Part shown: one piece after another, positions 1 to 8,743 of the stretch
Position numbering within the stretch: the first letter of the stretch is position 1
How the letters are laid out: the number at the start of each line of letters is the position of its first letter
NCBI GenBank assembly: GCA_028709605.1
Contig: JAQVWR010000009.1
Span: 1-57,998 of the forward strand
Direction of reading: 5' to 3'
Source: Proteiniphilum sp.
Lineage (GTDB): Bacteria > Bacteroidota > Bacteroidia > Bacteroidales > Dysgonomonadaceae
DNA: 57,998 nt
The notes under the pieces: generated by a model
Told to the model about the DNA's origin: nothing
Database searches by the model: none
Seen by the model: only the letters and a program-made list of their open reading frames with translations
Program-made: the position numbers and the translations under genes

Positions 1-38
1 TTCTTTAAGGAGTCGCTTTGAAATTTCAGCGGGTTCCT

Positions 39-95
39 TTCAGGCGATGCCTGAATCCTTGCCCTCAGATACCGTCCGGAGATGATCCGGGCGGT
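39..95. other. Two consecutive hairpins at the window edge
   Basis: A perfect 7-bp stem (39-45 with 49-55, loop GAT) is followed by a 9-bp stem with one G-U pair (71-79 with 87-95, loop of 7). No long T-run follows directly, so calling this a terminator of a gene left of the window is only a guess. No tRNA or rRNA signature was recognised in 1-218. Confidence 0.35.
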
Positions 96-226
96 ATTCG
101 TTTGGTATGCCGGTAAACAAAAAATCTTTTTTTTTGTTATGATAGAGAACATATGGAATGCGCATATCCATGGTCGCTTTTCAGTTAAGGGTAGTGTTCT
201 ACAAATAAAGAGAGAGTCGTGCTAAC

Positions 227-251
227 GCTGCAGCTTTTTTTGTTCTGCAGC
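227..251 (+). other. Hairpin just upstream of the first gene
   Basis: The perfect 7-bp inverted repeat GCTGCAG/CTGCAGC (227-233 and 245-251) encloses an 11-nt T-rich loop and ends 10 nt before the ATG at 262. It would sit over the ribosome landing site. Whether it regulates anything is unknown. Confidence 0.4.
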
Positions 252-261
252 CATCAATATT

Positions 262-1365
262 ATGGGAGAGTCATCCTTGATCCAGAAAATAACAAAGAAC
301 CCCGCATTCGGACTGATCCCGATGTTGGTTTTTTCTTTCCTTGCAGGCACCATCGAGGTTGTTGCTGCGATGGGAGCGGGCCTGTTGTTGTCTCTGGCGG
401 GCTTTCTGGGGGTGAAGAAGCCGGCACGACTCATCTATCAGATCTCACTGATCACCTTTGCCATTGCCTTCTCTCTCTCGCTTTGCTTTTTCACGCAGCT
501 GACACTCATCAGTCGTTTTGTGATCGTGGAGATCATCTTCGTGCTTGTACTCATTGTGGCGCGCCTTGCACGCACCAGGATCGTGTCGCGCTCGGCAAAG
601 AAAGAAAATGTGCTGATGCGCAACTACCTGAAGGAGACCTTTCGCGTGGCTTTCCAGACACAATACGGGCTTTCGGTCCACCTGCTGCTGGTGATGGCGG
701 TGCTGTTGCTGGGTGGTGCCGGATCCGAGGTGCTTCACTACAACTGGATCCGGATTACCGCGCAGGCGTTTCTGGTAGCGGTGATCCTGATGGAAAGCGC
801 GCGTCTGTATTTCCTCCGCAAGAAGCTATATAAGGAAGAGTGGCTGCCGGTGGTGACCGAGAGCGGCGATGTGACCGGAAGGGTAGCCAAGTCGATCACC
901 AAAGACCTGAAGAACCACTTTATGCATCCGGTGGTGCGCGTTGCACTCATACTCAACGGCAGAATCTATCTCCAGGAGAGAGATGCGTTGCGTCTGCTCA
1001 ACCCCGGCCTCTTGGACCATCCGTTTGAGAAGTATATGCAGTATGACCATGATATTGATGAGAGTGTGCACAACAGCATCAGCTGCGAGTGTGGCAACAA
1101 GCATCTCCCGCTGCGGTTCCTGTTGAAGTACACTTTCGAGAACGAGACCACTAAGCGGCTGATCTTCCTCTATGTCTCCGATATTGAGGATGAGGAGCTT
1201 TTCAACAGTCTCCACCTTGTCGGAGGCAAACTATGGACGGAGGCCCAGATAGAGGACAACATGGGTACCAACCTCTTTTCCGAGTGTTTTGAGCTGGAAT
1301 TCGAGTACCTGAAGAACACTGTCCTGCTGGCGCATCGTTTCCGCAAGAAACTGGAAAACGTATGA
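262..1365 (+). CDS. Membrane protein with degenerate NUDIX-like C-terminal domain
   Basis: A 367-residue protein, function unknown. The N-terminal half has about five hydrophobic segments (roughly residues 15-50, 55-75, 83-102, 140-155 and 160-180). The C-terminal half is soluble, and around residues 195-245 (for example VVRVALILNGRIYLQER) it resembles the entry strands of a NUDIX fold. The catalytic NUDIX box (GX5EX7REUXEEXGU) is not seen where it should follow; the region there is rich in Asp, His and Glu instead. I infer a membrane-anchored, probably non-hydrolytic NUDIX-like domain. The ATG at 262 is the first good start, but a 7-bp hairpin ends 10 nt before it and there is no clear Shine-Dalgarno sequence. 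The gene is transcribed toward the RhuM-like gene and shares no operon here. Confidence 0.7.
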   Translation: MGESSLIQKITKNPAFGLIPMLVFSFLAGTIEVVAAMGAGLLLSLAGFLGVKKPARLIYQISLITFAIAFSLSLCFFTQLTLISRFVIVEIIFVLVLIVARLARTRIVSRSAKKENVLMRNYLKETFRVAFQTQYGLSVHLLLVMAVLLLGGAGSEVLHYNWIRITAQAFLVAVILMESARLYFLRKKLYKEEWLPVVTESGDVTGRVAKSITKDLKNHFMHPVVRVALILNGRIYLQERDALRLLNPGLLDHPFEKYMQYDHDIDESVHNSISCECGNKHLPLRFLLKYTFENETTKRLIFLYVSDIEDEELFNSLHLVGGKLWTEAQIEDNMGTNLFSECFELEFEYLKNTVLLAHRFRKKLENV

Positions 1366-1489
1366 GTCAGATGATTCCTGACCTGCGACAAACATCTATT
1401 ATTTATTACCGCAAATGTAGCTAGATCTGCATCATCAAAATGATTTTATCAATAACAATGATATCAAATTAAAAAGCGGATATTGGGCA

Positions 1490-2248
1490 TTATGGTGTTC
1501 TAAATCCAATTGCAGTTCGGACAAAGAAATTTATTTTTCCTTCATGTTTTGCAACTGTCTTTTCAAGCTGCTCCACCCGCTGGTTTATTGCATAGCCTTT
1601 TAATACCTTATTTGCCCATTGGCGGAATTGTATTCCTCGCTTGGAGCTAACTCTGTATCCTACCGATATAATCATATCAAGATTGTAAAAATCTATATTC
1701 CTGTTAACGATTCTGTCACCTTCTTTTCGAACTACTCGAATTTTTCGAGTAGTTGAACCCGGCTCCAACTCTTCGGTGCTATATATTTCCTTTATATGGT
1801 AGGTAACCGTATTTTCTTTTATATCAAACAACTCACCCATTTGTGACTGCGTAAGCCGAACCGTCTCATCTCCCAGTTGCAATTCTGGTTTTACTGTTTT
1901 ATCCGGATTCAGTGCGAGAATTTGTTCGATTGGATTGTTGGTTATTGTATTGCCTGTAACGTAACCGACATTGATATTTCCCTTTTCAAAGGTATTATTT
2001 TCAATAATGAAGGTTACCGGATCTTCTTCCAGCTCCTTAATCAGTTCGGGAGCTACATTCAATGCTTTGGCGAAACGTTCGATTACATCGTTGTTGAGGA
2101 TCTTCCTCTGTTCGTAAGTGGAAATCAGTGCCTGGCTCAGCCCCATCTCGGCGGCGAGGGCTTCCTGCTTTATGCCCAGTGTATGGCGGAAACGCTTGAT
2201 GGCGTGCCCGTGATGGGTGTTTTTTAATTTCTGTTCTTTGGTTTCCAT
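1490..2248 (-). CDS. XRE-type HTH fused to a truncated RhuM-family domain
   Basis: A 252-residue protein. Residues about 14-75 form a Cro/C1-type helix-turn-helix (IKQEALAAEMGLSQALISTY). Residues about 125-225 match the RhuM (virulence-associated) family, with the hallmarks VRLTQSQMGELF, NTVTYHIKEIY and ISVGYRVSSKRGIQFRQWA. RhuM proteins normally continue past the KxxFFxRT motif, seen here as KINFFVRTAIG, but this one stops seven residues later, so the usual C-terminal part is missing. RhuM genes often travel in defence or mobile islands, and their function is unsettled. A likely -7 box lies at 2278-2285 on this strand. Codon use does not obviously differ from its neighbours. The role is probably DNA-binding regulation. 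Confidence 0.8.
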   Translation of the reverse strand: METKEQKLKNTHHGHAIKRFRHTLGIKQEALAAEMGLSQALISTYEQRKILNNDVIERFAKALNVAPELIKELEEDPVTFIIENNTFEKGNINVGYVTGNTITNNPIEQILALNPDKTVKPELQLGDETVRLTQSQMGELFDIKENTVTYHIKEIYSTEELEPGSTTRKIRVVRKEGDRIVNRNIDFYNLDMIISVGYRVSSKRGIQFRQWANKVLKGYAINQRVEQLEKTVAKHEGKINFFVRTAIGFRTP

Positions 2249-2277
2249 ATATCTGTCTGGATATTATTTTATTACCA

Positions 2278-2285
2278 CAAATTTA
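2278..2285 (-). promoter_or_regulatory. Putative -7 box for the XRE-RhuM gene
   Basis: The minus strand reads TAAATTTG, matching the Bacteroidales -7 consensus TAnnTTTG. A start about 7 nt on would leave a leader of roughly 20 nt before the ATG at 2248. No good -33 box is seen at 19-21 nt. Confidence 0.4.
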
Positions 2286-2455
2286 GACAAAAAAGGGTAC
2301 GTATTGATAACTATCAATGCAAAATTGATAAATAACAATGAACTTCCTGTTATATGTTTCGTTAAATTTCGTTTTCTTTGAACCATTAGTCAATGATAGT
2401 TAAATTTAAAAAAACTAAGAGCCATGGATCCATAACAGCATTTAAAACGAATGAT

Positions 2456-2463
2456 TATCTTTG
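2456..2463 (+). promoter_or_regulatory. Putative -7 box upstream of susC
   Basis: TATCTTTG matches TAnnTTTG exactly, but no TTTG is found at the expected upstream distance. If used, the mRNA leader would be close to 600 nt, unusually long for a susC gene. Confidence 0.4.
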
Positions 2464-3061
2464 TGCCGTAAAACCACGGTACGAAATAATATAGCGCTTT
2501 TTTGGTCTTTCTATCGAATCCGCAAAATTCAAACACGTGGCCAAAGAATGGAAGCGCCCTTAGCAATAAGGGCGTGGACATTGCATTGTTCTCGTGTGAA
2601 GGCCCTTGCGGAGCCCGATGGGAGGAATAATGACAATCGTCCGCGCCTCTTTTTTATATCCCCGCGCATACTCCGATTGCCCGTTACCGCACTGGGTTTC
2701 AGTTAACTGTAAACCATATCCTCTCTCAGCCGGCTTTGCCCGGAAATATCCGTTTCATTTAAATCGTAAACAAGACAATGAAAATCACTAAATTACCCCG
2801 GTGGAGGAGGGCTGTCCACAACCGTCTTTTGACACACAACCGCAAAAAAGACAGGTGGCGGGTACCATGTAAAACGACGGTATATTGCAGGTCTCGTATC
2901 TCTCAAGGCGGTTCATGGCCGTCTAGAAGGCGTTTCTCTGAGTTCTGTTCAATTTCCAGATGTTAAGTAACAAAATCTTCGTTAAAAAGTAACCGCTTCT
3001 TAACATGTATGATTTTTTTTTGCGTCTCGATTACAAATTTTCATTTGATAACAAAAAAATT

Positions 3062-6000
3062 ATGGCTAGAATTAAATTGTCAAGTGTGTTGATAAGCTTG
3101 ATTGTGTTATTTGGGGCTCTTTCATCAGGAGCCGCAGCACAAAACAGGCCCCTTAAGGGAACTGTAAAAGACATGGCCGGCACCCCGCTCATAGGGGTGA
3201 ATGTGATTCAAAAAGGGACCACAAACGGGACGGTGACGGATGTGGACGGAAACTTCTCGATTAATGTCCCTGCAAACGCGACGATAGTTTTTACGTACAT
3301 CGGTTTTTCAGCGCAGGAAGTTGTCTGGGACGGTGCTTCCGCGATGAATATAGTTATGCACGAAGACGCGGAGTTGTTGGAAGAGATTGTGGTGGTGGGG
3401 TATGGTACCCAGGCTAAGAAGGATATCACCGGCTCAGTGGCGGTGGTAGATACCAAGCAGCTACTAGCGTCCACCGGCTCATCTGCTACCCAGCAGCTGC
3501 AGGGGAAAACTCCCGGTGTCTATATCGGACAGACCGGCTCTCCCGGTTCCGCCACCATGGTACGTATCAGGGGTGTGAACACCATCAACGATAATGGTCC
3601 GCTTTATGTGATCGACGGGGTATCCACCCGAAATCAAAACCTGAGCAGTCTTAACCCCAACGATATTGAAAGCATGCAGGTACTCAAGGATGCCTCCTCT
3701 GCTGCGATTTACGGTGCGCAGGCCGCTAATGGGGTGATCCTGATCACCACGAAGCGGGGTACAGGTTCAGGACAACCCAAGCTATTCTATGATGCTTATT
3801 TTGGGATGCAGAAGACCGGAAAGCGGTATGATCTGCTTAACTCAGCCGATCGCCTGGCTGTGGAGTGGGAGTCGCAACAGAACTCCTTCACCCTGCGTGG
3901 CGTGGAAGGGGTACCTGAGCATGCTCAGTTTGGCAAGGGAGTGAAACCTACTATACCCAATTACCTGACCACGAAGGGTGCAGATGGACGCCAAGATATC
4001 GATCTGAATGATTACTCATTTCCCAATAATCAGATTGTTCCCTTTTCAGATACTGATTGGTGGAATGCTATTGACCGGGTGGCGCCGATGCAGAACCACC
4101 AGTTGACATTCAACGGCGGTGGTGCTAAGGGCAGGTACCTGATGGGACTTAATTACTTCAATCAGCTCGGAACAGTGGAGCATTCCTTCTATAAGCGTTA
4201 TCAGACTCGGATCAATACCTCGTTCGACATTCGTCCGTGGTTTCGTGTAGGTGAAAACCTGCAGTATACTTGGACGAAAGATGTGGGACTTCACAATAAC
4301 ACATCAGAGAGCAACCCTTATTCATGGGTCTACCGTTCATCCCCTTGGGTCCCCGTGAAGGATACCTTCGGTAACTGGGGCGGTTCCAAGATTGCCGGCA
4401 CCGGAAACTGGGTGAATGTGGTTGCACAAGAGGAACGTAACAAGGATAACTATTGGTCTAATTCTCGCATCTTCGGTAATATATGGGCGGAGGTTGATCT
4501 GTTTCCGCAGTTGACTTATCGAACCAGCTTCGGATTGGATTATACCAATGCTTACAGCTACTATATGAGCAAGAAAAATCTTGAATTTTCTGAGAGCCCG
4601 GGAACCAACCATTTTCAGGAAGCATCCTCCTTCAACTTCCGATGGGTATGGACCAACACCCTCACCTATGACAAGGTGTTTAACGATGTGCATGCCCTGA
4701 ATGTCATCGTGGGATCGGAAGCGATCCGCGACGGATTGGGGAGGGGTATGGAAGCTCGCAGGTACCACTATTTACTGGAGGATAACACCAATACTTGGGT
4801 GTTGGCGATGGGTGCTAATGATAACCAACGTACAAACAACTCATGGTACAACGGTGAGTTTGCCCTCTTCGGCGTTTTCGGACGTGCGGACTATACCTAT
4901 AAAGATAAGTATCTCTTTACCGGTATTGTACGACGTGACGGTGTCTCTCGTTTTGCCAGCAAACACCGTTATGGGGCATTTCCTTCTGCTTCGATTGGCT
5001 GGCGCGTTTCTGAAGAAAATTTCATGGGGGATACCCGTGGATGGCTTGATGACCTGAAGCTGCGTGTGGGTTACGGACATACCGGCAATGCGGAGATACC
5101 CCGTGCTACAAACTTTGCCATGCTCTTCGGTACCGCACCGGACCGTACAAATTACGACCTGGGAGGCACCAACACTGGTTCGGAGCTTGGGTATCGACTG
5201 GCTACTTATGGCAACGAGGAGACCCGCTGGGAGGCTACCAAGATGACCAATATCGGGGTAGATATCACCTTCGGCGGTAACCGTTTTAATAGCACACTTG
5301 AGTTCTACAATAAGGTGACTTCAGACATGTTGATTAGTGCTGCCTATTCGGCTCTGGCTAACGATGAGGTAGGCCGTCCATATATTAATTTCGGCGATAT
5401 GCGTAACAGAGGAATCGACTTCTCATTCAACTACCGCGATAAGGTAGGTGACCTGGAATGGGATCTGGGGGTGAATCTGTCGACCTACAAGAATAAGGTG
5501 CTTGGCCTTTCTACAGCGGAGGATTACGCCCTCTGGGGAAGCGGTGAACGTCTCGCCACAGATGTAACCCGCACGACCAAAGGACGGCCAATCTCTGATT
5601 TCTTCGGCTATAACATTGTAGGATTCTATGAAAATGAACAGGATGTGCTTAATTCCCCCGTGCCCTATGGCACTACCAAGGCAGCCATAACAGAGAATCC
5701 GGGATCATATGTTGGGAAATTCAAGTTTGAGGATGTCAGCGGTCCGGAGGGTACGCCTGACGGGGTGATCAATTCCTACGACCGAAAGGTGATCGGCAAT
5801 CCCCATCCCGATTTAGTGGGCGGACTGACGACTACTCTTAAGTACCGCTCATTTGATTTCACCATGTTTTGGTATTCAACCATCGGCAACGATCTGTTCA
5901 ACAACACCAAGTATTTTACCGATTTTCCGCTGTTCGGAGGGAACCGTTCCGTCCGCTTCAAAGATAAATCCTGGAAAAAAGGAGCTGATAATTCGAAAGC

Positions 6001-6331
6001 GAAACTGCCAATCTTAGACTCTAAAGATAATTGGGGTGGTGCCGTGGCATCTTCTTATTATGTGGAGGATGGATCATTCCTGAAGCTGAAGAACTTGGTA
6101 GTAGGATATACAATTCCAAAGCGTATTGTGGAGAAAGCTGCCATTTCCAACCTGCGACTCTATCTGCAGGCAGAGAATGTGCTTACCCTGACCAAATACA
6201 GCGGCCTTGATCCGGAGATTACTAACATGGAGACTGGTGCTGGCAGCGGTGCTGACTTGAGAAGAGGGCTTGATGCCGGCGGATGGCCTACCACTATGCG
6301 GTTCCTTTTTGGACTCAACTTTGAATTTTAA
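3062..6331 (+). CDS. SusC/RagA-type TonB-dependent outer-membrane transporter
   Basis: A 1089-residue outer-membrane barrel that would import a ligand captured by its SusD partner, powered by TonB. I chose the ATG at 3062 rather than 3005 because it starts a clean signal peptide (MARIKLSSVL onward, cleavage near AAAQN). Next comes a carboxypeptidase-regulatory-like domain (GTVKDMAGTPLIGVNVIQKG), the SusC signature EEIVVVGYGTQ, a plug domain containing VRIRGVNTINDNGPLYVIDG, and a long barrel ending in the aromatic terminus GLNFEF. susD begins 19 bp downstream. No glycoside hydrolase, protease or dedicated regulator is adjacent, so the substrate (glycan, peptide or other) cannot be told. The length is usual for the family. 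Confidence 0.95.
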   Translation: MARIKLSSVLISLIVLFGALSSGAAAQNRPLKGTVKDMAGTPLIGVNVIQKGTTNGTVTDVDGNFSINVPANATIVFTYIGFSAQEVVWDGASAMNIVMHEDAELLEEIVVVGYGTQAKKDITGSVAVVDTKQLLASTGSSATQQLQGKTPGVYIGQTGSPGSATMVRIRGVNTINDNGPLYVIDGVSTRNQNLSSLNPNDIESMQVLKDASSAAIYGAQAANGVILITTKRGTGSGQPKLFYDAYFGMQKTGKRYDLLNSADRLAVEWESQQNSFTLRGVEGVPEHAQFGKGVKPTIPNYLTTKGADGRQDIDLNDYSFPNNQIVPFSDTDWWNAIDRVAPMQNHQLTFNGGGAKGRYLMGLNYFNQLGTVEHSFYKRYQTRINTSFDIRPWFRVGENLQYTWTKDVGLHNNTSESNPYSWVYRSSPWVPVKDTFGNWGGSKIAGTGNWVNVVAQEERNKDNYWSNSRIFGNIWAEVDLFPQLTYRTSFGLDYTNAYSYYMSKKNLEFSESPGTNHFQEASSFNFRWVWTNTLTYDKVFNDVHALNVIVGSEAIRDGLGRGMEARRYHYLLEDNTNTWVLAMGANDNQRTNNSWYNGEFALFGVFGRADYTYKDKYLFTGIVRRDGVSRFASKHRYGAFPSASIGWRVSEENFMGDTRGWLDDLKLRVGYGHTGNAEIPRATNFAMLFGTAPDRTNYDLGGTNTGSELGYRLATYGNEETRWEATKMTNIGVDITFGGNRFNSTLEFYNKVTSDMLISAAYSALANDEVGRPYINFGDMRNRGIDFSFNYRDKVGDLEWDLGVNLSTYKNKVLGLSTAEDYALWGSGERLATDVTRTTKGRPISDFFGYNIVGFYENEQDVLNSPVPYGTTKAAITENPGSYVGKFKFEDVSGPEGTPDGVINSYDRKVIGNPHPDLVGGLTTTLKYRSFDFTMFWYSTIGNDLFNNTKYFTDFPLFGGNRSVRFKDKSWKKGADNSKAKLPILDSKDNWGGAVASSYYVEDGSFLKLKNLVVGYTIPKRIVEKAAISNLRLYLQAENVLTLTKYSGLDPEITNMETGAGSGADLRRGLDAGGWPTTMRFLFGLNFEF

Positions 6332-6350
6332 CTCTTTAAAATGATAAAAA

Positions 6351-8093
6351 ATGAAACTTACCAACATATTATTCCTGACTATTTTTCTGGGGGCGTTGTT
6401 TAGCTCCTGTGGGGAGGATTTTCTCTATAAGGCTCCCCAAGGCAGTATCGATCAGGATGCCCTAACCAACCAGACCGGTGTAGATCTCCTTACTACTACG
6501 GCCTATGCTAATCTTACAGAGAACGGATGGGGCGCCTCACCTTCCAATTGGACTTTTGGCAGCATGTATGGAGGCGATGCCAATAAGGGATCAGATGCCA
6601 ATGACCAGTCGATACTTAATGAAATGGAAACCTATAACACCCTACCGACCAACAGTTATATTTCTCAGAAGTACAATTGGGTCTACAAGGGTGTGAAAAG
6701 AGTGAATATTGCCTTACAGACGATGGGGCGGGTTAAGGATATCGATCCGGTGTTTCAGAAGAAACGGAATGGCGAGCTTCATTTTCTGCGCGCTCTCTTC
6801 TATTTCGAAGGAATCCGGGTTTTTGGACCTTATTTGCCGTGGCTGGATGAATCCATCACTGATAATGACCCCAAGGTGCATAATGACGTGGATATTTATT
6901 CCCAGGTGCTGGCCGACCTCGACATTGCTATCGGTGACCTTCCTGTTGCGCAGGATGCGCCGGGACGTGCCAATGTATGGGCTGCTAAAGGGCTTAAGGC
7001 GAAGGTGTTGATGCAGAAGGGAGATTTGTCGGCAGCTAAGCCAATCCTCAAGGATGTGATTGACAATGGAAAAACCTCCAACGGCTTAAAGTATGACCTG
7101 GAAGATGATTTGAATGCCAACTTCGACAGTTACCGCGATAACGGCAAAGAGTCAATCTTTGCCATTCAGTTTTCGGCTGAGTATAACAATGCAAATACGG
7201 GTATGTCGATTGCTTATCCCCATGGCGGTGCTGGGGCCCCTGGTGGCTGCTGTGGTTTCTTTCAGCCTTCACAGGAGTTGGCTAACTCTTATAAGGTGGG
7301 CCCCGATGGGTTGCCACTGTTGGACAACTCCTACCGGAATACTCCTTTTGTGTCGGAACGATCCACCTCCGGCACCTACCTTGCCACCACAAACAAGACG
7401 ATCCCGGTAGACCCTCGCCTTGACTTTACTATTGGACGTTTCGAAGTGCCTTATAAGGATTGGGGGGTGCCACAGAACAACTGGGTACGTGACGTAGGCA
7501 ACGGCGGAATTTATTTGCCTAAGAAACATGTTTATACAAAGGCTGAGCAGGATGCTGGACTGGCTAGCGGAGGGCTCTCTGATGGATGGGCTCCTGGGTC
7601 GGCTATGAATCTGCAGTATCTCAGCTTTCGCGACATCCTGCTGCTCTATGCCGAGTGTCTTGCACACGACGGGGAACTATCAGCTGCCATGGGGGTGGTA
7701 AACCGTATCCGAACGCGTGCCGGATTGGAAGTGAATATCATTACCATTGATGGTGTTCCCGCTGCCAACTACCAGATTGCAATCTATCCCTCCACACATG
7801 CCACCTTTAGCAACAAGGAGCTTTGTATGGAGGCAGTGCGCATGGAGCGTAAGTTAGAGCTGGCAATGGAGGGACAACGCTGGTTTGACCTGGCTCGATG
7901 GGGCGGTAACTATATGAGCACCAAACTGCTGGAGTATGTCGAGTTTGAAAGCCAGTTCCTTGCAAAGTTTGCCGTGGCTGCCACGCTGAATCCCGCACGG
8001 ACGATGTTCCCGCTACCGGAAGGGCAGATTCAAACCATGGGAAATGACGAAGAAGGTAAACCATATCTTGTTCAACCGACACCATGGAGATAA
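6351..8093 (+). CDS. SusD/RagB-family outer-membrane lipoprotein
   Basis: A 580-residue surface lipoprotein that would form the lid and binding partner of the SusC barrel encoded just upstream. A lipoprotein signal ends in LFSSC with Cys20 as the lipidation site. Typical SusD features follow: the N-terminal region with NWVYKGVKRVNIAL, the TPR-containing middle (FLRALFYFEGIRVFGPYLPW), and the conserved C-terminal block with ELCMEAVRMERKLELAMEGQ and RWFDLARWG. It lies 19 bp after susC and 16 bp before a small lipoprotein gene, so all three are probably cotranscribed. The ligand is unknown. Confidence 0.95.
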   Translation: MKLTNILFLTIFLGALFSSCGEDFLYKAPQGSIDQDALTNQTGVDLLTTTAYANLTENGWGASPSNWTFGSMYGGDANKGSDANDQSILNEMETYNTLPTNSYISQKYNWVYKGVKRVNIALQTMGRVKDIDPVFQKKRNGELHFLRALFYFEGIRVFGPYLPWLDESITDNDPKVHNDVDIYSQVLADLDIAIGDLPVAQDAPGRANVWAAKGLKAKVLMQKGDLSAAKPILKDVIDNGKTSNGLKYDLEDDLNANFDSYRDNGKESIFAIQFSAEYNNANTGMSIAYPHGGAGAPGGCCGFFQPSQELANSYKVGPDGLPLLDNSYRNTPFVSERSTSGTYLATTNKTIPVDPRLDFTIGRFEVPYKDWGVPQNNWVRDVGNGGIYLPKKHVYTKAEQDAGLASGGLSDGWAPGSAMNLQYLSFRDILLLYAECLAHDGELSAAMGVVNRIRTRAGLEVNIITIDGVPAANYQIAIYPSTHATFSNKELCMEAVRMERKLELAMEGQRWFDLARWGGNYMSTKLLEYVEFESQFLAKFAVAATLNPARTMFPLPEGQIQTMGNDEEGKPYLVQPTPWR

Positions 8094-8109
8094 TCAAACT
8101 GTAGGGAGA

Positions 8110-8619
8110 ATGATAAAAAGTATAAAACGAAACAGAGGGATAACCGCGATGATCTTCCTGCTGCTTCTTGCTGCATGCAGCAAGAACTCCTGCGAACAGC
8201 AGTTCTCCTACACCTTCAGCATGGAAAGCATCAATAACTTCAGGGTAGAACTGTTGATTCATCCCGATTCATCCTGGCAGGCTGTACGTCATAACTTTTA
8301 TTTTGATCGTTTTGGCGGTGCTTCGTCGGACTTACAGAAAGAGGGCAGGCTTACTGCCGAAGAGTATGCATCGTTTAGCATGCTGCTGGACAGGAGCGGA
8401 ATGAAAGGAATGAAAGAGTCTTACGGATTTGACGGAGAAGAATCCACCGGCAATGCGATTGTTTACATGTTGTCGTTGACTCGTGAAGGCAGCGATACCC
8501 ATTATGTTACCATCCGGGAGAATGCCGGCGACCGCTTCAGCAATGCATTCAAAGAGTTAATCCTCTTTTCCGGTATGTTTCTTAATGACAAACTGGCGGA
8601 GGAGCCGGTTGTTCCCTGA
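8110..8619 (+). CDS. Small putative lipoprotein after susCD
   Basis: A 169-residue protein that I do not recognise. I use the ATG at 8110: it follows a purine-rich GTAGGGAGA and gives a good lipoprotein signal (MIFLLLLAAC, Cys23), whereas the upstream in-frame ATG at 8044 lies inside susD. The mature part is soluble, with no known domain seen. A 22-bp perfect palindrome (8165-8186) spans the lipobox codons. The position as last gene of the susCD unit, before a strong terminator, suggests an accessory surface or periplasmic-face lipoprotein of the same uptake system; this is inference only. Confidence 0.7.
   Translation: MIKSIKRNRGITAMIFLLLLAACSKNSCEQQFSYTFSMESINNFRVELLIHPDSSWQAVRHNFYFDRFGGASSDLQKEGRLTAEEYASFSMLLDRSGMKGMKESYGFDGEESTGNAIVYMLSLTREGSDTHYVTIRENAGDRFSNAFKELILFSGMFLNDKLAEEPVVP
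8165..8186. repeat. 22-bp perfect palindrome inside the lipoprotein gene
   Basis: The sequence centred on GCTGCATGCAGC equals its own reverse complement over 22 bases. It codes for the end of the signal peptide and the lipobox cysteine, so it could also form a tight mRNA hairpin. Confidence 0.8.
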
Positions 8620-8640
8620 CCTCCTCACTCTGTTCTGACA

Positions 8641-8696
8641 AAAAAGCAAAAAAAGCAATAGGCAGCTAAACTCACGTTCGGCTGCCTATTTGTCGT
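8641..8696. terminator. Bidirectional intrinsic terminator
   Basis: A 10-bp stem, AATAGGCAGC (8657-8666) with GCTGCCTATT (8681-8690), carries a 14-nt loop. On the plus strand it is followed by TTGTCGTTT. On the minus strand it is followed by two T-runs interrupted by GC (complement of 8641-8656). It would end the susCD unit on one strand and the sigma/anti-sigma unit on the other. Confidence 0.8.
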
Positions 8697-8743
8697 TTAA
8701 ATATAAAAAAGAAAAAAGTTATTTGTACATTTCATCATGTGGT

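Larger units (their letters stand above)
2249..3061 (+). other. 813-bp gene-free region: long leader before susC
   Basis: It holds a -7-like TATCTTTG at 2456-2463, which would give a susC leader of about 600 nt. A perfect 7-bp hairpin, CGCCCTT/AAGGGCG, lies at 2555-2574. A short GTGGA/TCCAC stem lies near 2801-2819. No coding sequence is convincing: the longest frames here are 60-80 residues, rich in Arg and Ser, and match nothing I recognise. I see no cobalamin, TPP or SAM riboswitch signature. Confidence 0.5.

Noticed and set aside
2778..2966. A 62-codon frame before susC
   Set aside because: Arg/Ser-rich, no homology recognised, and it lies in a region better explained as an untranslated leader.
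2464..3061. Riboswitch upstream of susC
   Set aside because: I looked for cobalamin, TPP and SAM core motifs and found none; only simple hairpins are present.
3005..3061. Upstream ATG for susC at 3005
   Set aside because: It would add 19 residues before a complete signal peptide that begins at 3062.
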